From contig NZ_JACHFK010000018.1 in assembly GCF_014201805.1 (NCBI RefSeq), positions 5,043 to 69,042 of the forward strand: a DNA stretch of 64,000 nt. The letters run 5' to 3'. This document shows positions 50,769-60,750 of this stretch, one piece after another (positions within the stretch are counted from its first letter, which is position 1; every line of letters begins with the position of its first letter). Source of the DNA: Deinococcus metalli (GTDB lineage Bacteria > Deinococcota > Deinococci > Deinococcales > Deinococcaceae). Under the pieces are notes generated by a model that did no database searches, had not been told where the DNA came from, and saw only the letters and a program-made list of their open reading frames with translations. The translations under genes were made by a program, and so were the position numbers.

Positions 50769-51983
50769 TCAGTCGGAACCCGAAAAGCGGGTCGCAGCCA
50801 CCACCATGCCCGAAGCCAGGGTCAGGACAGCGACGATCCCGATGGCCCAGGGGTAGCCCAGCCAGTCGGCGAGCACGCCGGCCAGGAGCGCTCCCACCGC
50901 ATACCCTAGGTCACGCCAGAACCGGTAGATCCCCAGACTGCGCGCCCGCACGTCCGGCGACACCTCGTCGCTGATCAGGGCAATCAGGGTGGGATACACC
51001 ATCGCCGTGCCCAGGCCGAGCAGGGTCGTCGCTCCCACCCAGCCGGGGAACTTCGGGACGAGGAGCATGCCCGCGAGGGCGACGGCCTGAAGGATCATGC
51101 CCCACACGATCAGCGGTTTGCGGCCCAGGCGATCTGAGAGCGGCCCAGTCACCAGTTGCATCACGCTCCACACCAGCGGGTACAGGAACTTCAGCCACCC
51201 GATCTCCTGGATTCCCAGTCCCAACGCCGCGAAGTACAGCGGGAAGATTCCCCAGGCCATGCCGTCGTTCAGGTTGTTCACCAGTCCCGCCTGACTCCCT
51301 GCGAACAGCCGCCGGTTACGCCAACTGGTCTCGCGGAAGAGGTCGAGGAAGCGGGCCTGCACACCGCTGACCGTCAGGCCCTGGGTGAAGTGGCGGGTGT
51401 CCCGCACGAACAGCGCGCTGAGGGACAGGCCCAGCAGGACGTAGCCCACACCCAGCATGAACGGCACCGGTCGCAGCCCGTAGGTGCTGGCCAGGTACCC
51501 GGTGGCCAGCGCCGTCAGGCCCACCGCGAGATACCCGGTGAACTCGTTCAGACCCACGGCCAGTCCCCGCTGCCTCGCGCCGACCAGGTCGATTTTCATG
51601 ACGACCGCCATCGACCACGTGAGGCCCTGGTTCAGTCCCAGCAGGACGTTGGCCAGCAAGATGGTGTTCCAGTCGCCGTACATCAGCATGAAGGGCACGG
51701 GGAGCGCGATCATCCACCCGATCACCAGCATCGGCTTGCGGCCATAGCGGTCGGCCAGCACCCCAGATACGAGATTCATCAGGGCCTTGGTGATACCGAA
51801 GGTGACGATGAAGCTGGTGGCGACGGCGCTCTGGGTGAAGCCGAATTCCTGGGTGCCCACTAGGGGGAGCACGGTGCGTTCCAGCCCGACCATGCCCCCG
51901 ACGAAGGCGTTGATGAGGGCCAGCAGGGCGAACTGTGGCCAGTTCTCCAGCAGCCCGTGCCGGGGCGCGGCGACGTGGCTCAT
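50769..51983 (-). CDS. Major facilitator superfamily transporter
   Basis: Twelve-helix transporter of 404 residues. Family marks: GVLADRYGRKPMLVIG between helices 2 and 3 and GPLSDRLGRKPLIVWG at the matching place in the second half. Start ATG 51983 overlaps the UspA stop by 4 bp. Substrate unknown; as last gene of the persulfide operon it may export a sulfur compound or metal chelate. Confidence 0.9.
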   Translation of the reverse strand: MSHVAAPRHGLLENWPQFALLALINAFVGGMVGLERTVLPLVGTQEFGFTQSAVATSFIVTFGITKALMNLVSGVLADRYGRKPMLVIGWMIALPVPFMLMYGDWNTILLANVLLGLNQGLTWSMAVVMKIDLVGARQRGLAVGLNEFTGYLAVGLTALATGYLASTYGLRPVPFMLGVGYVLLGLSLSALFVRDTRHFTQGLTVSGVQARFLDLFRETSWRNRRLFAGSQAGLVNNLNDGMAWGIFPLYFAALGLGIQEIGWLKFLYPLVWSVMQLVTGPLSDRLGRKPLIVWGMILQAVALAGMLLVPKFPGWVGATTLLGLGTAMVYPTLIALISDEVSPDVRARSLGIYRFWRDLGYAVGALLAGVLADWLGYPWAIGIVAVLTLASGMVVAATRFSGSD

Positions 51984-52426
51984 GGCGAGTGGCGGATCAG
52001 CAGCACCGGCACGTCAGCGGCGTGGACGACCCGCTCCGCGACACTCCCGAGAATGAAGTGCGCCAGGCCGGCGCGGCCGTGGGTGGCCATCACGATCAGA
52101 TCGGCGTTCAGGGCGGCCGCCTCGCGGAGGATGGCGTGGGGAACGTCGAGGCCCAGGGCGGGACGCTGCAGGGCGAGCAGGGGTGCGCCAGCGGCATCCA
52201 GTTGCCCATCATGGAGCGCCGCCTCCCCCTGTCTTGCCCAGGCCTGTTCGGTCTGCTCAGCGCTCACGCTCAGGGCGGTGCCGCTGCTCAGTTCCCGGTG
52301 GGCATCGGGAATGATGTGCAGCAGCGTGAGCGTGGCGTTCAGGGTGCGGCTCAGGCCGGCAGCGTGGCGCACCGCTGCGTGGTCGATGTCGGTGCCGTCT
52401 GTGGTCACCACGATGTGCTGGTACAT
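51980..52426 (-). CDS. Universal stress protein UspA
   Basis: Single UspA domain, 148 residues. Starts with QHIVVTTDGTDIDHAA and ends with the ATP-binding loop MATHGRAGLAHFILGSVAERVVHAADVPVLLIR (G-2x-G-9x-G-S form). ATG 52426 has GGAG upstream. Coupled to the MFS gene. UspA proteins with sulfur genes are seen in oxidiser clusters; role here unknown. Confidence 0.9.
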   Translation of the reverse strand: MYQHIVVTTDGTDIDHAAVRHAAGLSRTLNATLTLLHIIPDAHRELSSGTALSVSAEQTEQAWARQGEAALHDGQLDAAGAPLLALQRPALGLDVPHAILREAAALNADLIVMATHGRAGLAHFILGSVAERVVHAADVPVLLIRHSP

Positions 52427-52443
52427 GCGCGTCTCCAAAGGGG

Positions 52444-52486
52444 CCTCCGGGACAGGCGCCGGAGGAGGTGCCGCCCTGGGGCGGCA
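52444..52486 (-). terminator. Two small hairpins between yeeE-like and uspA genes
   Basis: CCTCCGG/CCGGAGG followed by TGCCGCC/GGCGGCA, back to back in a 66-bp gap. They could reduce read-through in the operon in the leftward direction. Confidence 0.45.
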
Positions 52487-52492
52487 GGGCCG

Positions 52493-52966
52493 TCAGTGTG
52501 GCAGGTGGTCGCGCAGCACGCCGTACAGCCACGTGCCGGCCAGGGCGGCGACGAGCACGACCAGCATGGCCCACACGCCGCTGCCGAGCAGGCTCAGGAT
52601 CGGACCGGGGCACACGCCTGCGAGCCCCCAGCCGAGGCCGAAGGTCAGGCCACCGAAGACGTAGCGACGCCACCCGCGTTCCTTGGCGGTGACGGTGATG
52701 ACCTGCCCACCGAGGCTGCGCGCGCCCAGACGGCGCAGCAGCGCGGTGGTCAACATCCCCGTCACGACGGCCGAGCCGATCAGGCCGTACATGTGGATGG
52801 ATTCGAACCGGAACATCTCCTGGATGCGGTACCAGCTCGCCGCCTCGCTTTTCACCAGCACGACACCGAAGTACAGGCCCGCCAGCAGGTAGACGACGAG
52901 CCCCAGTGCAGGGCGCGCCGCAGTCGGGGCGCGGTCGTGCACGCCAGGAAGAGTGGAGGGCGTCAC
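52493..52966 (-). CDS. YeeE/YedE (TsuA-like) sulfur transporter, second half
   Basis: Membrane protein of 157 residues, GTG start in a GTGA overlap with the other half. Contains [19 protein letters not shown] with the conserved Cys of YeeE/TsuA proteins, which bring thiosulfate into cells. About four transmembrane helices. In Escherichia-type TsuA both halves are one chain; here they are two genes that likely form a heteromer. Confidence 0.87.
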   Translation of the reverse strand: MTPSTLPGVHDRAPTAARPALGLVVYLLAGLYFGVVLVKSEAASWYRIQEMFRFESIHMYGLIGSAVVTGMLTTALLRRLGARSLGGQVITVTAKERGWRRYVFGGLTFGLGWGLAGVCPGPILSLLGSGVWAMLVVLVAALAGTWLYGVLRDHLPH

Positions 52967-53538
52967 CGGATCACCGCCATGAACACCGGCAGTAGCAGAT
53001 TGGCGCTCAGGATGCCGCCCGCGAAGAACGACGCGGTGGCAATCATGCTGGGGCCCTGTAGGGTGCTCAGGCCCGTGATGGCGTGCCCGCTGGTGCAGCC
53101 GCCCCCATACCGCGTCCCGAAGCCCACCAGCAGCCCGCTGACGGTCAGGAGCAGCCACACGCCGGGGCGGCTCAGGTCGGTCAGTGCTGCTAGCACCAGG
53201 CCCGGCTGCACCGTGACGCCCAGGTGCTGCACCGACTGGACAGCGGCGGCGCTCAGCCGGGTGGGCTCTGGGTTGGCGAACATCAGGCCGGCGAGCAGTC
53301 CCCCCAGAATCAGTCCAGCCGCAAACATCAGGTTCCACGCCTCGGCGCGCCAGTTGTAGCGGAAGAAGCTGGGCTTGACCGCGTCGGGCAGCAGGATGGC
53401 GCAGCCGTGCCGGAGGTTGGCGGAGATGCCAAAGGACTTGTTCCCAAGGAGCAACAGCAGGGGAACCGTCAGCCCGATCAGGGGGCCGGCGACGTACCAG
53501 GGCCAGGGCGAGCGGAGCAGGTCGAGCAGATCAGTCAT
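52963..53538 (-). CDS. YeeE/YedE (TsuA-like) sulfur transporter, first half
   Basis: Membrane protein of 191 residues with about five helices. The cysteine signature [12 protein letters not shown] near residue 145 is the thiosulfate-passing motif of the family; C46 in RHGCAILLP may be another. Lies between TauE/SafE and its partner half. Together they could move thiosulfate or other sulfane sulfur. Confidence 0.88.
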   Translation of the reverse strand: MTDLLDLLRSPWPWYVAGPLIGLTVPLLLLLGNKSFGISANLRHGCAILLPDAVKPSFFRYNWRAEAWNLMFAAGLILGGLLAGLMFANPEPTRLSAAAVQSVQHLGVTVQPGLVLAALTDLSRPGVWLLLTVSGLLVGFGTRYGGGCTSGHAITGLSTLQGPSMIATASFFAGGILSANLLLPVFMAVIR

Positions 53539-53606
53539 CGGGGAACCTCAGGAGAAAGGGCCCGGAGGAGGACATCCCGCGGGCCAGAACGAAGAGGAGG
53601 ACGTCG

Positions 53607-54422
53607 CTAAGGACGGTCGTGGGCCGGGGGCAGGGACGCGTGGGCGGCCAGCGGTGGGGACAGCACGCGGGGGACGTTGGTGGCGAGGACATACGCGCCC
53701 ATGACGACCAGGAACACCCCGAAGCCGCGGCGCAGCGCCGGGCCGCTGACCCGCGTGCCGATCCGCGCGCCGAGGGCGCTGCCAAGGATGCCGATCACAG
53801 CGAAGGTGCCAATAAGTGCCCAGTGCAGGTGCGTCTCCCCGGCCAGGGCGTGCTTGAGGAAGCCGGTGGCGGAATTCAGGGTGATGATCACCAGGCTCGT
53901 CCCCACCGCGAGCTCGATGGGCAGGCCACCGAGGAAGACCAGCGCGGGGATGATCAGGAAGCCGCCCCCCACGCCGACCAGGCCGGTCAGTACACCCACG
54001 CCCAGTCCCTGCAGCGCCACGGGCAGGATGCCGGCCAGGCCGGATCTGGGCACCTCGGGCACCCGGCACGTCACCGGCGGCCGCAGCATGAAGATGGCGG
54101 CGAGCAGCATCACGACCGCGAAGATCGACAGCTGCACGACCCCCGGAACGAAGTGGCTGAGCGTGGTGCCCAGCGCAGTCCCGACCACGCCCGGCAGCCC
54201 GAACACCAGCACGCTGCGCCACGCGATCCGCCCGGCGCGCGCGTGGGGCAGCAGGCCGATCGCGCTGATCGCGCCGACGATGGCCAGGCTCTCCGTGATC
54301 GCGAGTTTGGCCGGCTCACCGACAAGGTACACGAGCACCGGGACGGTCAGGATGCTGCCGCCGGACCCGAGCAGACCGAGCGACAGGCCGATCAGCACCG
54401 CCCCGAGCCACGCGAAGATCAC
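53607..54422 (-). CDS. TauE/SafE-family sulfite exporter
   Basis: Membrane protein of 271 residues with two repeats of four helices. Typical segments: [15 protein letters not shown] near the start and [19 protein letters not shown] in the second half. Members export sulfite or organosulfonates. ATG 54422 overlaps the rhodanese stop by 4 bp. Export of sulfite made by the persulfide dioxygenase is the likely job. Confidence 0.9.
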   Translation of the reverse strand: MIFAWLGAVLIGLSLGLLGSGGSILTVPVLVYLVGEPAKLAITESLAIVGAISAIGLLPHARAGRIAWRSVLVFGLPGVVGTALGTTLSHFVPGVVQLSIFAVVMLLAAIFMLRPPVTCRVPEVPRSGLAGILPVALQGLGVGVLTGLVGVGGGFLIIPALVFLGGLPIELAVGTSLVIITLNSATGFLKHALAGETHLHWALIGTFAVIGILGSALGARIGTRVSGPALRRGFGVFLVVMGAYVLATNVPRVLSPPLAAHASLPPAHDRP

Positions 54423-54736
54423 GGCTGGGTGCCGGCCTTCACCTCGCGGCCCTCGCGCATCCAGCCCATGGTGCCGCCGGTCAGGTTCATCAGGTCGGCC
54501 ACCCCCTGGGCCGCCAGATAGGTGGCGGCCTGGGCGCTGCGACCGCCGCTCAGGCAGGCGATCACGGCCGGGGACTGGATCTCGCCCATGCGGGCCGGCA
54601 GTTCACTGAGGGGGAGGTTGATCGCGCCGGGGATGTGGCCCTGTTCGTACTCGTCGCGTTCACGGACGTCGTACAGGGTCGCTCCAGCGCGAAGTTTCGG
54701 TTCGAGTTCAGCGGTGAAGATGTCCTGGTAGGTCAT
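54419..54736 (-). CDS. Single-domain rhodanese
   Basis: Sulfurtransferase of 105 residues. Active-site loop CLSGGRS with Cys at about 61, plus LYDVRERDEYEQGHIPGAINLP, the CH2A motif. Moves sulfane sulfur between thiols; coupled to the TauE gene. Confidence 0.92.
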   Translation of the reverse strand: MTYQDIFTAELEPKLRAGATLYDVRERDEYEQGHIPGAINLPLSELPARMGEIQSPAVIACLSGGRSAQAATYLAAQGVADLMNLTGGTMGWMREGREVKAGTQP

Positions 54737-54764
54737 GGGGGGGCTCTCCCTGGTGGCGTTGAGA

Positions 54765-54847
54765 CACAGTTCGGTAGCTTCCAGACACAGAACCGAACTG
54801 TGCAGCGGTCGTCGTCAGGGAACATCCAGGAGCATGCCGGATGTTCC
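54765..54847 (-). promoter_or_regulatory. Two hairpins in the gap between rhodanese genes
   Basis: CACAGTTCGGT (54765-54775) pairs perfectly with ACCGAACTGTG (54792-54802); GGAACATCC (54819-54827) pairs with GGATGTTCC (54839-54847). The second is placed as terminator of the upstream rhodanese gene; the first lies in the leader of the next gene. Together they may form a read-through control. Confidence 0.5.
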
Positions 54848-54866
54848 GGGGATGGGACGGTCGGGA

Positions 54867-55217
54867 TCAGTGGCCGGCGTTCGTGGGCAGGCCCGCGGCG
54901 CGCCACGCGCTGATGCCGCCGCTGAGGTTGCGGGCGTCCAGTCCGGCGTCCGTGAGGAGGCGGGTCGCCTGGGCGCTGCGCATGCCGCTGGCGCACTGAC
55001 AGACGACGGTCTTGCCGTTCGGGAGCGTCGCGATCCGGTCTGGCAGCTCGTCGAGGGGAATGTTCACACTGCCGGGGATCGACAGGCGCCGGCGTTCGGC
55101 AAGGCTGCGGACGTCCAGCAGCAGTGCGCCGGACTCAATGAGGGACTTGGCTTCCTGCGGGCTCAGCGATGGCAGGTCCTGGAGGCCGCTGATGAGCTTC
55201 TTGAAGAAGGTGATCAT
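54867..55217 (-). CDS. Single-domain rhodanese
   Basis: Protein of 116 residues with active loop CASGMRS and preceding LLLDVRSLAERRRLSIPGSVNIPLDELP. QCASG gives the catalytic Cys. A hydrophobic N-terminus (ITFFKKLISGL) is short. Follows the dioxygenase by 18 bp. Confidence 0.92.
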   Translation of the reverse strand: MITFFKKLISGLQDLPSLSPQEAKSLIESGALLLDVRSLAERRRLSIPGSVNIPLDELPDRIATLPNGKTVVCQCASGMRSAQATRLLTDAGLDARNLSGGISAWRAAGLPTNAGH

Positions 55218-55235
55218 GGTGCACTCTCCCTCGAC

Positions 55236-56630
<1,395 letters not shown>

Positions 56631-56649
56631 GGGCCCTCCTGGGGGTGAC

Positions 56650-56700
56650 TTGAAGTTAAATCCCCCCGGGGTATACTGTCAAATACCCCAGGGGGGTAAT
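56650..56700. promoter_or_regulatory. Overlapping divergent promoters with two CstR-type boxes
   Basis: Rightward: TTGAAG (56650-56655), 16 bp, TATACT (56672-56677). Leftward: TTGACA (56682-56677), 17 bp, TTAACT (56659-56654). Box 1, ATCCCCCCGGGGTAT (56660-56674), lies in both spacers, so one repressor could close both. Box 2, ATACCCCAGGGGGGTAAT (56683-56700), follows on the right. Confidence 0.75.
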
Positions 56701-56735
56701 CGGAATGACTGATGGGTTCTATAAGGAGCGCCGAT

Positions 56736-57110
56736 ATGAAGACCAGTGCACCACTGCTGCTGATCGCTACGTTGCTGGCTGGCTGCGCTCCACAGGCCAT
56801 CACGGGCTACACCACCGTGACCGTGCGGGAACTCAAAACCGCCTATGACGCCGGGGCCTACGTGCTGGATGTCCGCACGCCCGCCGAGTACGCCGAAGGA
56901 CATCTGGCGCGGGCCGTCAACCTGCCGCTGGATCAGGTACAAGCCCGCGCTGGCGAGGTGCCCGCTGACCGCCCGGTGTACGTCATCTGCCGCAGCGGCA
57001 ACCGCAGTGCCCAGGCCAGCGCCATCCTCACGATGGCCGGCAAGGACGTGCGCAACGTCGGCGGCGGCATGAACGACTGGATCGCGGCCGGCTATCCCGT
57101 CACGAGATGA
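56736..57110 (+). CDS. Rhodanese lipoprotein
   Basis: Protein of 124 residues with a lipoprotein signal (LLAGC, Cys17) and a rhodanese domain; active site CRSGNRS. It should sit on the outer face of the membrane and handle sulfane sulfur there. AAGGAG precedes ATG 56736. First gene of the rightward operon. Confidence 0.9.
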   Translation: MKTSAPLLLIATLLAGCAPQAITGYTTVTVRELKTAYDAGAYVLDVRTPAEYAEGHLARAVNLPLDQVQARAGEVPADRPVYVICRSGNRSAQASAILTMAGKDVRNVGGGMNDWIAAGYPVTR

Positions 57111-57117
57111 CGCGGTC

Positions 57118-57909
57118 GTGATCACCCATCTGGACGGTATCGTTCTGGGGCCGCTGAACCTGAGCTGGAGCAGCCTGACACTCGCGCTGGGACTGTTGAC
57201 CTGGTTCGGCGTGGCGCGCTTCCCGGGTGCGCAGCGCGCGGCGCTGGTGACACTGGTGGTCGCCCGCCTGTGGGCGGCGCTGCCCGGCCTGGATGACGCG
57301 CGCCCACTGGCCGAGCACCTGCTGGACATCGTGGACGTCCGCCGGGGCAGCTGGGCGTGGGCTCCGGGGCTGGGGGCCGGGCTGGTGACCCTGTGGTTCA
57401 TCCAGCGGCGTCCCACGGCGGGGGTGATCCGCGCCGTCGCCCTGACCGTGCTGGCCGCCACCGTTCCCCTGGTGCTGCGCCCGGTTCCCGCTGCCACAGC
57501 TGCCACGCTGCCCTCTACCGCCCTGCCCCTGCTGGCTGCCGGGGCCGCCCTGACCCCGCCCCCCCTTCAGGCCCTGCCGCGACCCGGCGTGGTGAACTTC
57601 TGGGCCACCTGGTGCCCGCCCTGCCGGGCAGAATTGCCGTTGCTGGCCAGCGCCATGGCCCAGGGGGAACCCATTGCGCTGGTGAATGTGGGGGAATCTG
57701 GGGCGGACGTGCAGGCATTCTTGCGTGACCACCGTCTGGATGTGGACAGCTGGCTGGGTGGCGAACGTTTTAGTGTTCCGCTACAGGTCAGCGGTTTTCC
57801 AACCACGCTGGCCGTGAACGCAGCTGGCCGGATCGTCGCCCGTCACCTCGGCCCGTTGAGCGGCGCGCAACTCCAGTCTCTGCTGGCCCTGGCCAAGGGT
57901 GCTCCATGA
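57118..57909 (+). CDS. TlpA/DsbE-like thioredoxin with membrane N-terminus
   Basis: Protein of 263 residues, GTG start. Four or so hydrophobic segments (10-125) resemble a DsbD/prolipoprotein transferase-like membrane part; the C-terminal thioredoxin domain (from about 150) has WATWCPPCRAELP. Likely reduces disulfides or persulfides outside the membrane, perhaps on the rhodanese lipoprotein. Overlaps the cstR start by 4 bp. Confidence 0.85.
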   Translation: MITHLDGIVLGPLNLSWSSLTLALGLLTWFGVARFPGAQRAALVTLVVARLWAALPGLDDARPLAEHLLDIVDVRRGSWAWAPGLGAGLVTLWFIQRRPTAGVIRAVALTVLAATVPLVLRPVPAATAATLPSTALPLLAAGAALTPPPLQALPRPGVVNFWATWCPPCRAELPLLASAMAQGEPIALVNVGESGADVQAFLRDHRLDVDSWLGGERFSVPLQVSGFPTTLAVNAAGRIVARHLGPLSGAQLQSLLALAKGAP

Positions 57910-58175
57910 CCGGCGGGCAGCCAGACGCCGCCTCTGATCAGCTGCTCCTCAACCGGCTGCGGCGCATTGAGGGGCAGGTGCGTGGCCTGCAGCGCATGGT
58001 TGAGGAAGGCCGCGACTGCCACGAGATCCTGACCCTGATCTCCGGTATCCGCAGCGCCCTGGACGCCTCCGGCAGCGCGATCCTGGAACAGTACGCCTCA
58101 GGCTGTCGCCCCGGCTCGGGCGACGCCATCACGCCCCAGGACGTGGTGCGTGCACTGCGACTGCTCCGGCGATGA
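57906..58175 (+). CDS. cstR: CsoR-family repressor of the persulfide-sensing (CstR) type
   Basis: Protein of 89 residues: LLNRLRRIEGQVRGLQRMVEEG is the family start. The sensing positions are C38 (RDCHEI), Y63 in place of the copper His, and C67 (YASGC). Two Cys without the His is the form found in CstR, which makes a persulfide/polysulfide bridge and leaves DNA. Encoded in the rightward operon it should repress, along with the leftward dioxygenase operon. Confidence 0.88.
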   Translation: MTGGQPDAASDQLLLNRLRRIEGQVRGLQRMVEEGRDCHEILTLISGIRSALDASGSAILEQYASGCRPGSGDAITPQDVVRALRLLRR

Positions 58176-58209
58176 CACCGGCGTGCCCGATCACGCTTTA
58201 TCCTGAGCT

Positions 58210-58677
58210 GTGACCTCCCAATCCACCGGCTCCTTATCTGTTGAGGCCACCCAGTGCCCCGTGTCCGGAACCCGGGGCAGGGCAGTCAAGACCGTCACCC
58301 TCAAGGCGCTGCTGACCCCAGGAGCGCTGGCCCACCTGGACGCCGGGGCCGCCTTCCAGTTCTGCGCCGACCCTGCGTGTGAGGTGGTCTATTTCAGCGC
58401 GCAGCAGACCTACGCCACGACTGATCTGAAGGGGCCGGTGTTCCAGAAAGCGCCGGAGAGCGTCGTGCCGGTGTGCTACTGCTTCGGTCACACCCGCGCC
58501 GAGGTTCGGCATGCTGCCGAGACGGGCTCCGGGGAGACGCTGCTGGAGACCATCACCGGACACATCCAGGCTGGACGTTGCGGCTGCGAGGTGAACAACC
58601 CTCAGGGCTCCTGCTGCCTGGGCAACGTGCGGGCGGTCTTGAGGTCAGCATCACACCTGGCCTCTCCTGCACCCTGA
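58210..58677 (+). CDS. CopZ-type iron-sulfur/zinc protein
   Basis: Protein of 155 residues, GTG start, with nine cysteines: C16, C52, C57, C89, C91, C124, C126, C135 and C136. The end [19 protein letters not shown] matches the [2Fe-2S] region of the Archaeoglobus CopZ N-terminal domain and of BFD-like proteins. The HMA half of that CopZ is missing. A redox role in sulfur or copper handling is plausible. Spaced 34 bp after cstR. Confidence 0.78.
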   Translation: MTSQSTGSLSVEATQCPVSGTRGRAVKTVTLKALLTPGALAHLDAGAAFQFCADPACEVVYFSAQQTYATTDLKGPVFQKAPESVVPVCYCFGHTRAEVRHAAETGSGETLLETITGHIQAGRCGCEVNNPQGSCCLGNVRAVLRSASHLASPAP

Positions 58678-58680
58678 ATC

Positions 58681-58710
58681 CAGCCTGGGTGCAGGGCAGC
58701 ACCCAGGCTG
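58681..58710 (+). terminator. Terminator of the rightward sulfur operon
   Basis: CAGCCTGGGTGC pairs perfectly with GCACCCAGGCTG (12 bp, 6-nt loop), 3 bp after the stop codon. Confidence 0.72.
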
Positions 58711-58752
58711 CGGGCTGACTCCCATTGAGCTGCCACCGGTCATCACTGACAC

Positions 58753-58775
58753 TGGACGTCCAAGGACGTCCAACG
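58753..58775. promoter_or_regulatory. Tandem GGACGTCC upstream of the ECF sigma gene
   Basis: GGACGTCCAA is followed directly by GGACGTCCAA; each is a self-complementary octamer 10 bp apart (one helical turn). A candidate operator or ECF promoter element about 150 bp before the sigma start. Confidence 0.35.
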
Positions 58776-58925
58776 TTCGCTTCAGCAGCGGGCAGATTCA
58801 CCTCCCAGCCGGAGCGGTGCATCCAGACGGATCTCTGCGCGCATACGTGAGATATGCCTGTCCTCCCCGCCGCCTTCCCTGGGTGTCATGCCCCGGAATG
58901 GCGGCCGGTGCGGCAGACTGCAGTC

Positions 58926-59480
58926 ATGCCCGTCACCCTGCCGCCCGGCCTGGAGTACCAGCGGCTGATCGTGCAGCTCCAGCATGGACAGGAGGGTGCC
59001 CTGAAGGCCCTGTACGACGCGCTCGCTGGCGTGACCTACCGCGTGTGCCTGCGGATGCTGGTTTCCCCGGAGGACGCTGAGGAAGTCCTCCAGGACACCT
59101 TCCTGCGCCTGGAGGCCCAGGCCGGACGCTACGATCCGGCGCGCGGCACGGTGCAGACCTTCGTGTTGACCATCGCCCATCACCTGTGCCTGGAGCGGCT
59201 GCGTGCCCGCCGCGCCCGGCCACAGGCCCAGGACGGCGCGTTCGACGATCCGGCGTTCGACCTGCCAGCACCTTCCCCACCGCGCGATCCCCTGGATCAG
59301 GCCCTGCTTGGCACCGCCCTGAGCTCGCTCCCGGATACCGACCGGCTGCTGCTGGAGGACATGTTCTTCGGCGGGTACACCCACGCTGAACTCACGGCCC
59401 GCACGGGGTTGCCCCTGGGCACGGTGAAAAGCCGCCTGCGCCGCGCGCTGCTGAATCTCCGCGGAAGGATGACCCCATGA
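58926..59480 (+). CDS. ECF-type RNA polymerase sigma factor
   Basis: Sigma factor of 184 residues. Region 2: SPEDAEEVLQDTFLRLEAQAGRYDP and TFVLTIAHHLCLERLRARRAR; region 4: LPDTDRLLLEDMFFGGYTHAELTARTGLPLGTVKSRLRRALLNLR. ATG 58926 chosen over an upstream frame that adds unrelated residues. Stop overlaps the anti-sigma start by 4 bp. Probably controls envelope or oxidative-stress genes such as those at 60.2-63.1 kb. Confidence 0.92.
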   Translation: MPVTLPPGLEYQRLIVQLQHGQEGALKALYDALAGVTYRVCLRMLVSPEDAEEVLQDTFLRLEAQAGRYDPARGTVQTFVLTIAHHLCLERLRARRARPQAQDGAFDDPAFDLPAPSPPRDPLDQALLGTALSSLPDTDRLLLEDMFFGGYTHAELTARTGLPLGTVKSRLRRALLNLRGRMTP

Positions 59481-60169
59481 TCCACCCGACGGAACTGCTG
59501 CCCGGGTACGTCCTGGGTGACCTGGACGCGCCGGAGTTGGAGAGTGTCGAAGCGCACCTGACCGGCTGTGCCCCCTGCCGCACCGAGGTGGCCCGGCTGC
59601 GGGACGCCGTGTTCTCGCTCGCCGACGACCTGCCCGAGGCGGCCGTGCCCACCGGCACCTGGGAACGCCTGCAGGCCCGCCGTACCGCCGGGGCGATCCA
59701 ACATCCGACTCAGCCGACGCCCACAGTGGTGCCCCGCCTCCACCGCCCGCGCTGGCCGTGGTTGGCGGCGGCCGCCGTCCTGGTGCTGGCCCTGAACCCC
59801 CTCACGATCCGCCTGATGACGCCACCGTCGCCGCAGACCACCGCTGAGCGGTGGGAGGCCCAGGGCGCGTCCCGGCTGACCCTCGCGTCGCCGGACGGTC
59901 GGGCGTTCGGTACGCTGCTGGTGCGGTCGGACGGACAGGCCCTGGTGATTCTCACCCGGCCGGCGCCGGCCGGGCAGGTCTACCAGGCGTGGGGTCGCAC
60001 AGGCAGTGGGACGGGCGCCCGCGTGCCGGTCAGTCTGGGGCTCACGGGCGGCACCGTCCTGCAGGTGGGCTGGCGGGGCTACGCGTCCGTGGGCATCAGC
60101 GTGGAACCCGCCGGGGGCAGCCCGGCCCCGACCCGCCCGCTCGGCCGGGTGGCGCTGCCCGGCGTGTAG
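59477..60169 (+). CDS. Anti-sigma factor (RskA-like)
   Basis: Protein of 230 residues. Zinc anti-sigma motif H27-x3-C31-x2-C34 (EAHLTGCAPCR), one transmembrane helix (about 92-112, WPWLAAAAVLVLALNPL), and an outside domain typical for RskA (LVILTRPAPAGQVYQAWG, VPVSLGLTGG). Holds the coupled sigma factor at the membrane. Confidence 0.9.
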   Translation: MIHPTELLPGYVLGDLDAPELESVEAHLTGCAPCRTEVARLRDAVFSLADDLPEAAVPTGTWERLQARRTAGAIQHPTQPTPTVVPRLHRPRWPWLAAAAVLVLALNPLTIRLMTPPSPQTTAERWEAQGASRLTLASPDGRAFGTLLVRSDGQALVILTRPAPAGQVYQAWGRTGSGTGARVPVSLGLTGGTVLQVGWRGYASVGISVEPAGGSPAPTRPLGRVALPGV

Positions 60170-60222
60170 ACCCGAGGCGGTGATGGGCACGGCCACAGGC
60201 GGCCAGTGGACTCATCACAAGA

Positions 60223-60248
60223 GCGGCCCCCACTCTCGTGGGGGCCGC
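60223..60248. terminator. Bidirectional terminator
   Basis: GCGGCCCCCAC pairs perfectly with GTGGGGGCCGC (11 bp, TCTC loop) between the convergent anti-sigma and exported-protein genes. Confidence 0.75.
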
Positions 60249-60262
60249 CCCGCCTCGGGCGC

Positions 60263-60712
60263 TCAGCCCTTGGTCATCTTGACCGGGGCGCAGATCGGCA
60301 CGACGCTAGGGTCACTGGCATAGTGGACGTTGATGTACGCGCCCATATCGCCCGCGATCTTGGCCATGTCACCGCTCACCGTGACGGTCGCGTTGCCGCT
60401 GGCGTCCGACATGAAGTTCGGAAAGCCCAGCGTCACCGGCCCGTTGGACGCGCAGGGATCCGTGCTCGACGCAGGCCCGAAGGCGTGGTAATGCGCGATA
60501 TACGCCTTGCTGGGCGTCAGGCCGCTCACCGTCAGGGTGGTGCTGACCATGCCGCCACTCATGGTCGCCACGGCCTTGCCCATCGCAGCGGGATCGGCCG
60601 TGTTGGCGTTGTGCTTAAAGGTGTAGGTGGTGCCGCCAGCGCCCATCATCATGCTGCACGAGCCGAGCAGTGCGGTGGTGGCCATCCCCAGAACGATCTT
60701 GTATACGAACAT
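60263..60712 (-). CDS. Putative lipoprotein, related to the N-terminal domain of the cupredoxin protein
   Basis: Protein of 149 residues with a probable lipobox (LLGSC). The body (TTLTVSGLTPSKAYIAHYHAFG, DPCASNGPVTLGFPNF, GNATVTVSG, GAYINVHYASD, VPICAP) is a beta-sandwich recalling CHRD or Cu/Zn-SOD-like domains and is clearly homologous to residues 35-145 of the next protein. ATG 60712 has GGAGG upstream. Possible metal binding through HYH and His; unproven. Confidence 0.75.
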   Translation of the reverse strand: MFVYKIVLGMATTALLGSCSMMMGAGGTTYTFKHNANTADPAAMGKAVATMSGGMVSTTLTVSGLTPSKAYIAHYHAFGPASSTDPCASNGPVTLGFPNFMSDASGNATVTVSGDMAKIAGDMGAYINVHYASDPSVVPICAPVKMTKG

Positions 60713-60750
60713 ACTGTCCTCCATGGTGCGTGTCCTGCGTTGACTCCGCC

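Noticed and set aside
57906..58175. Copper sensor CsoR
   Set aside because: The His ligand is replaced by Tyr and the neighbours are sulfur genes, so a persulfide sensor is the better call.
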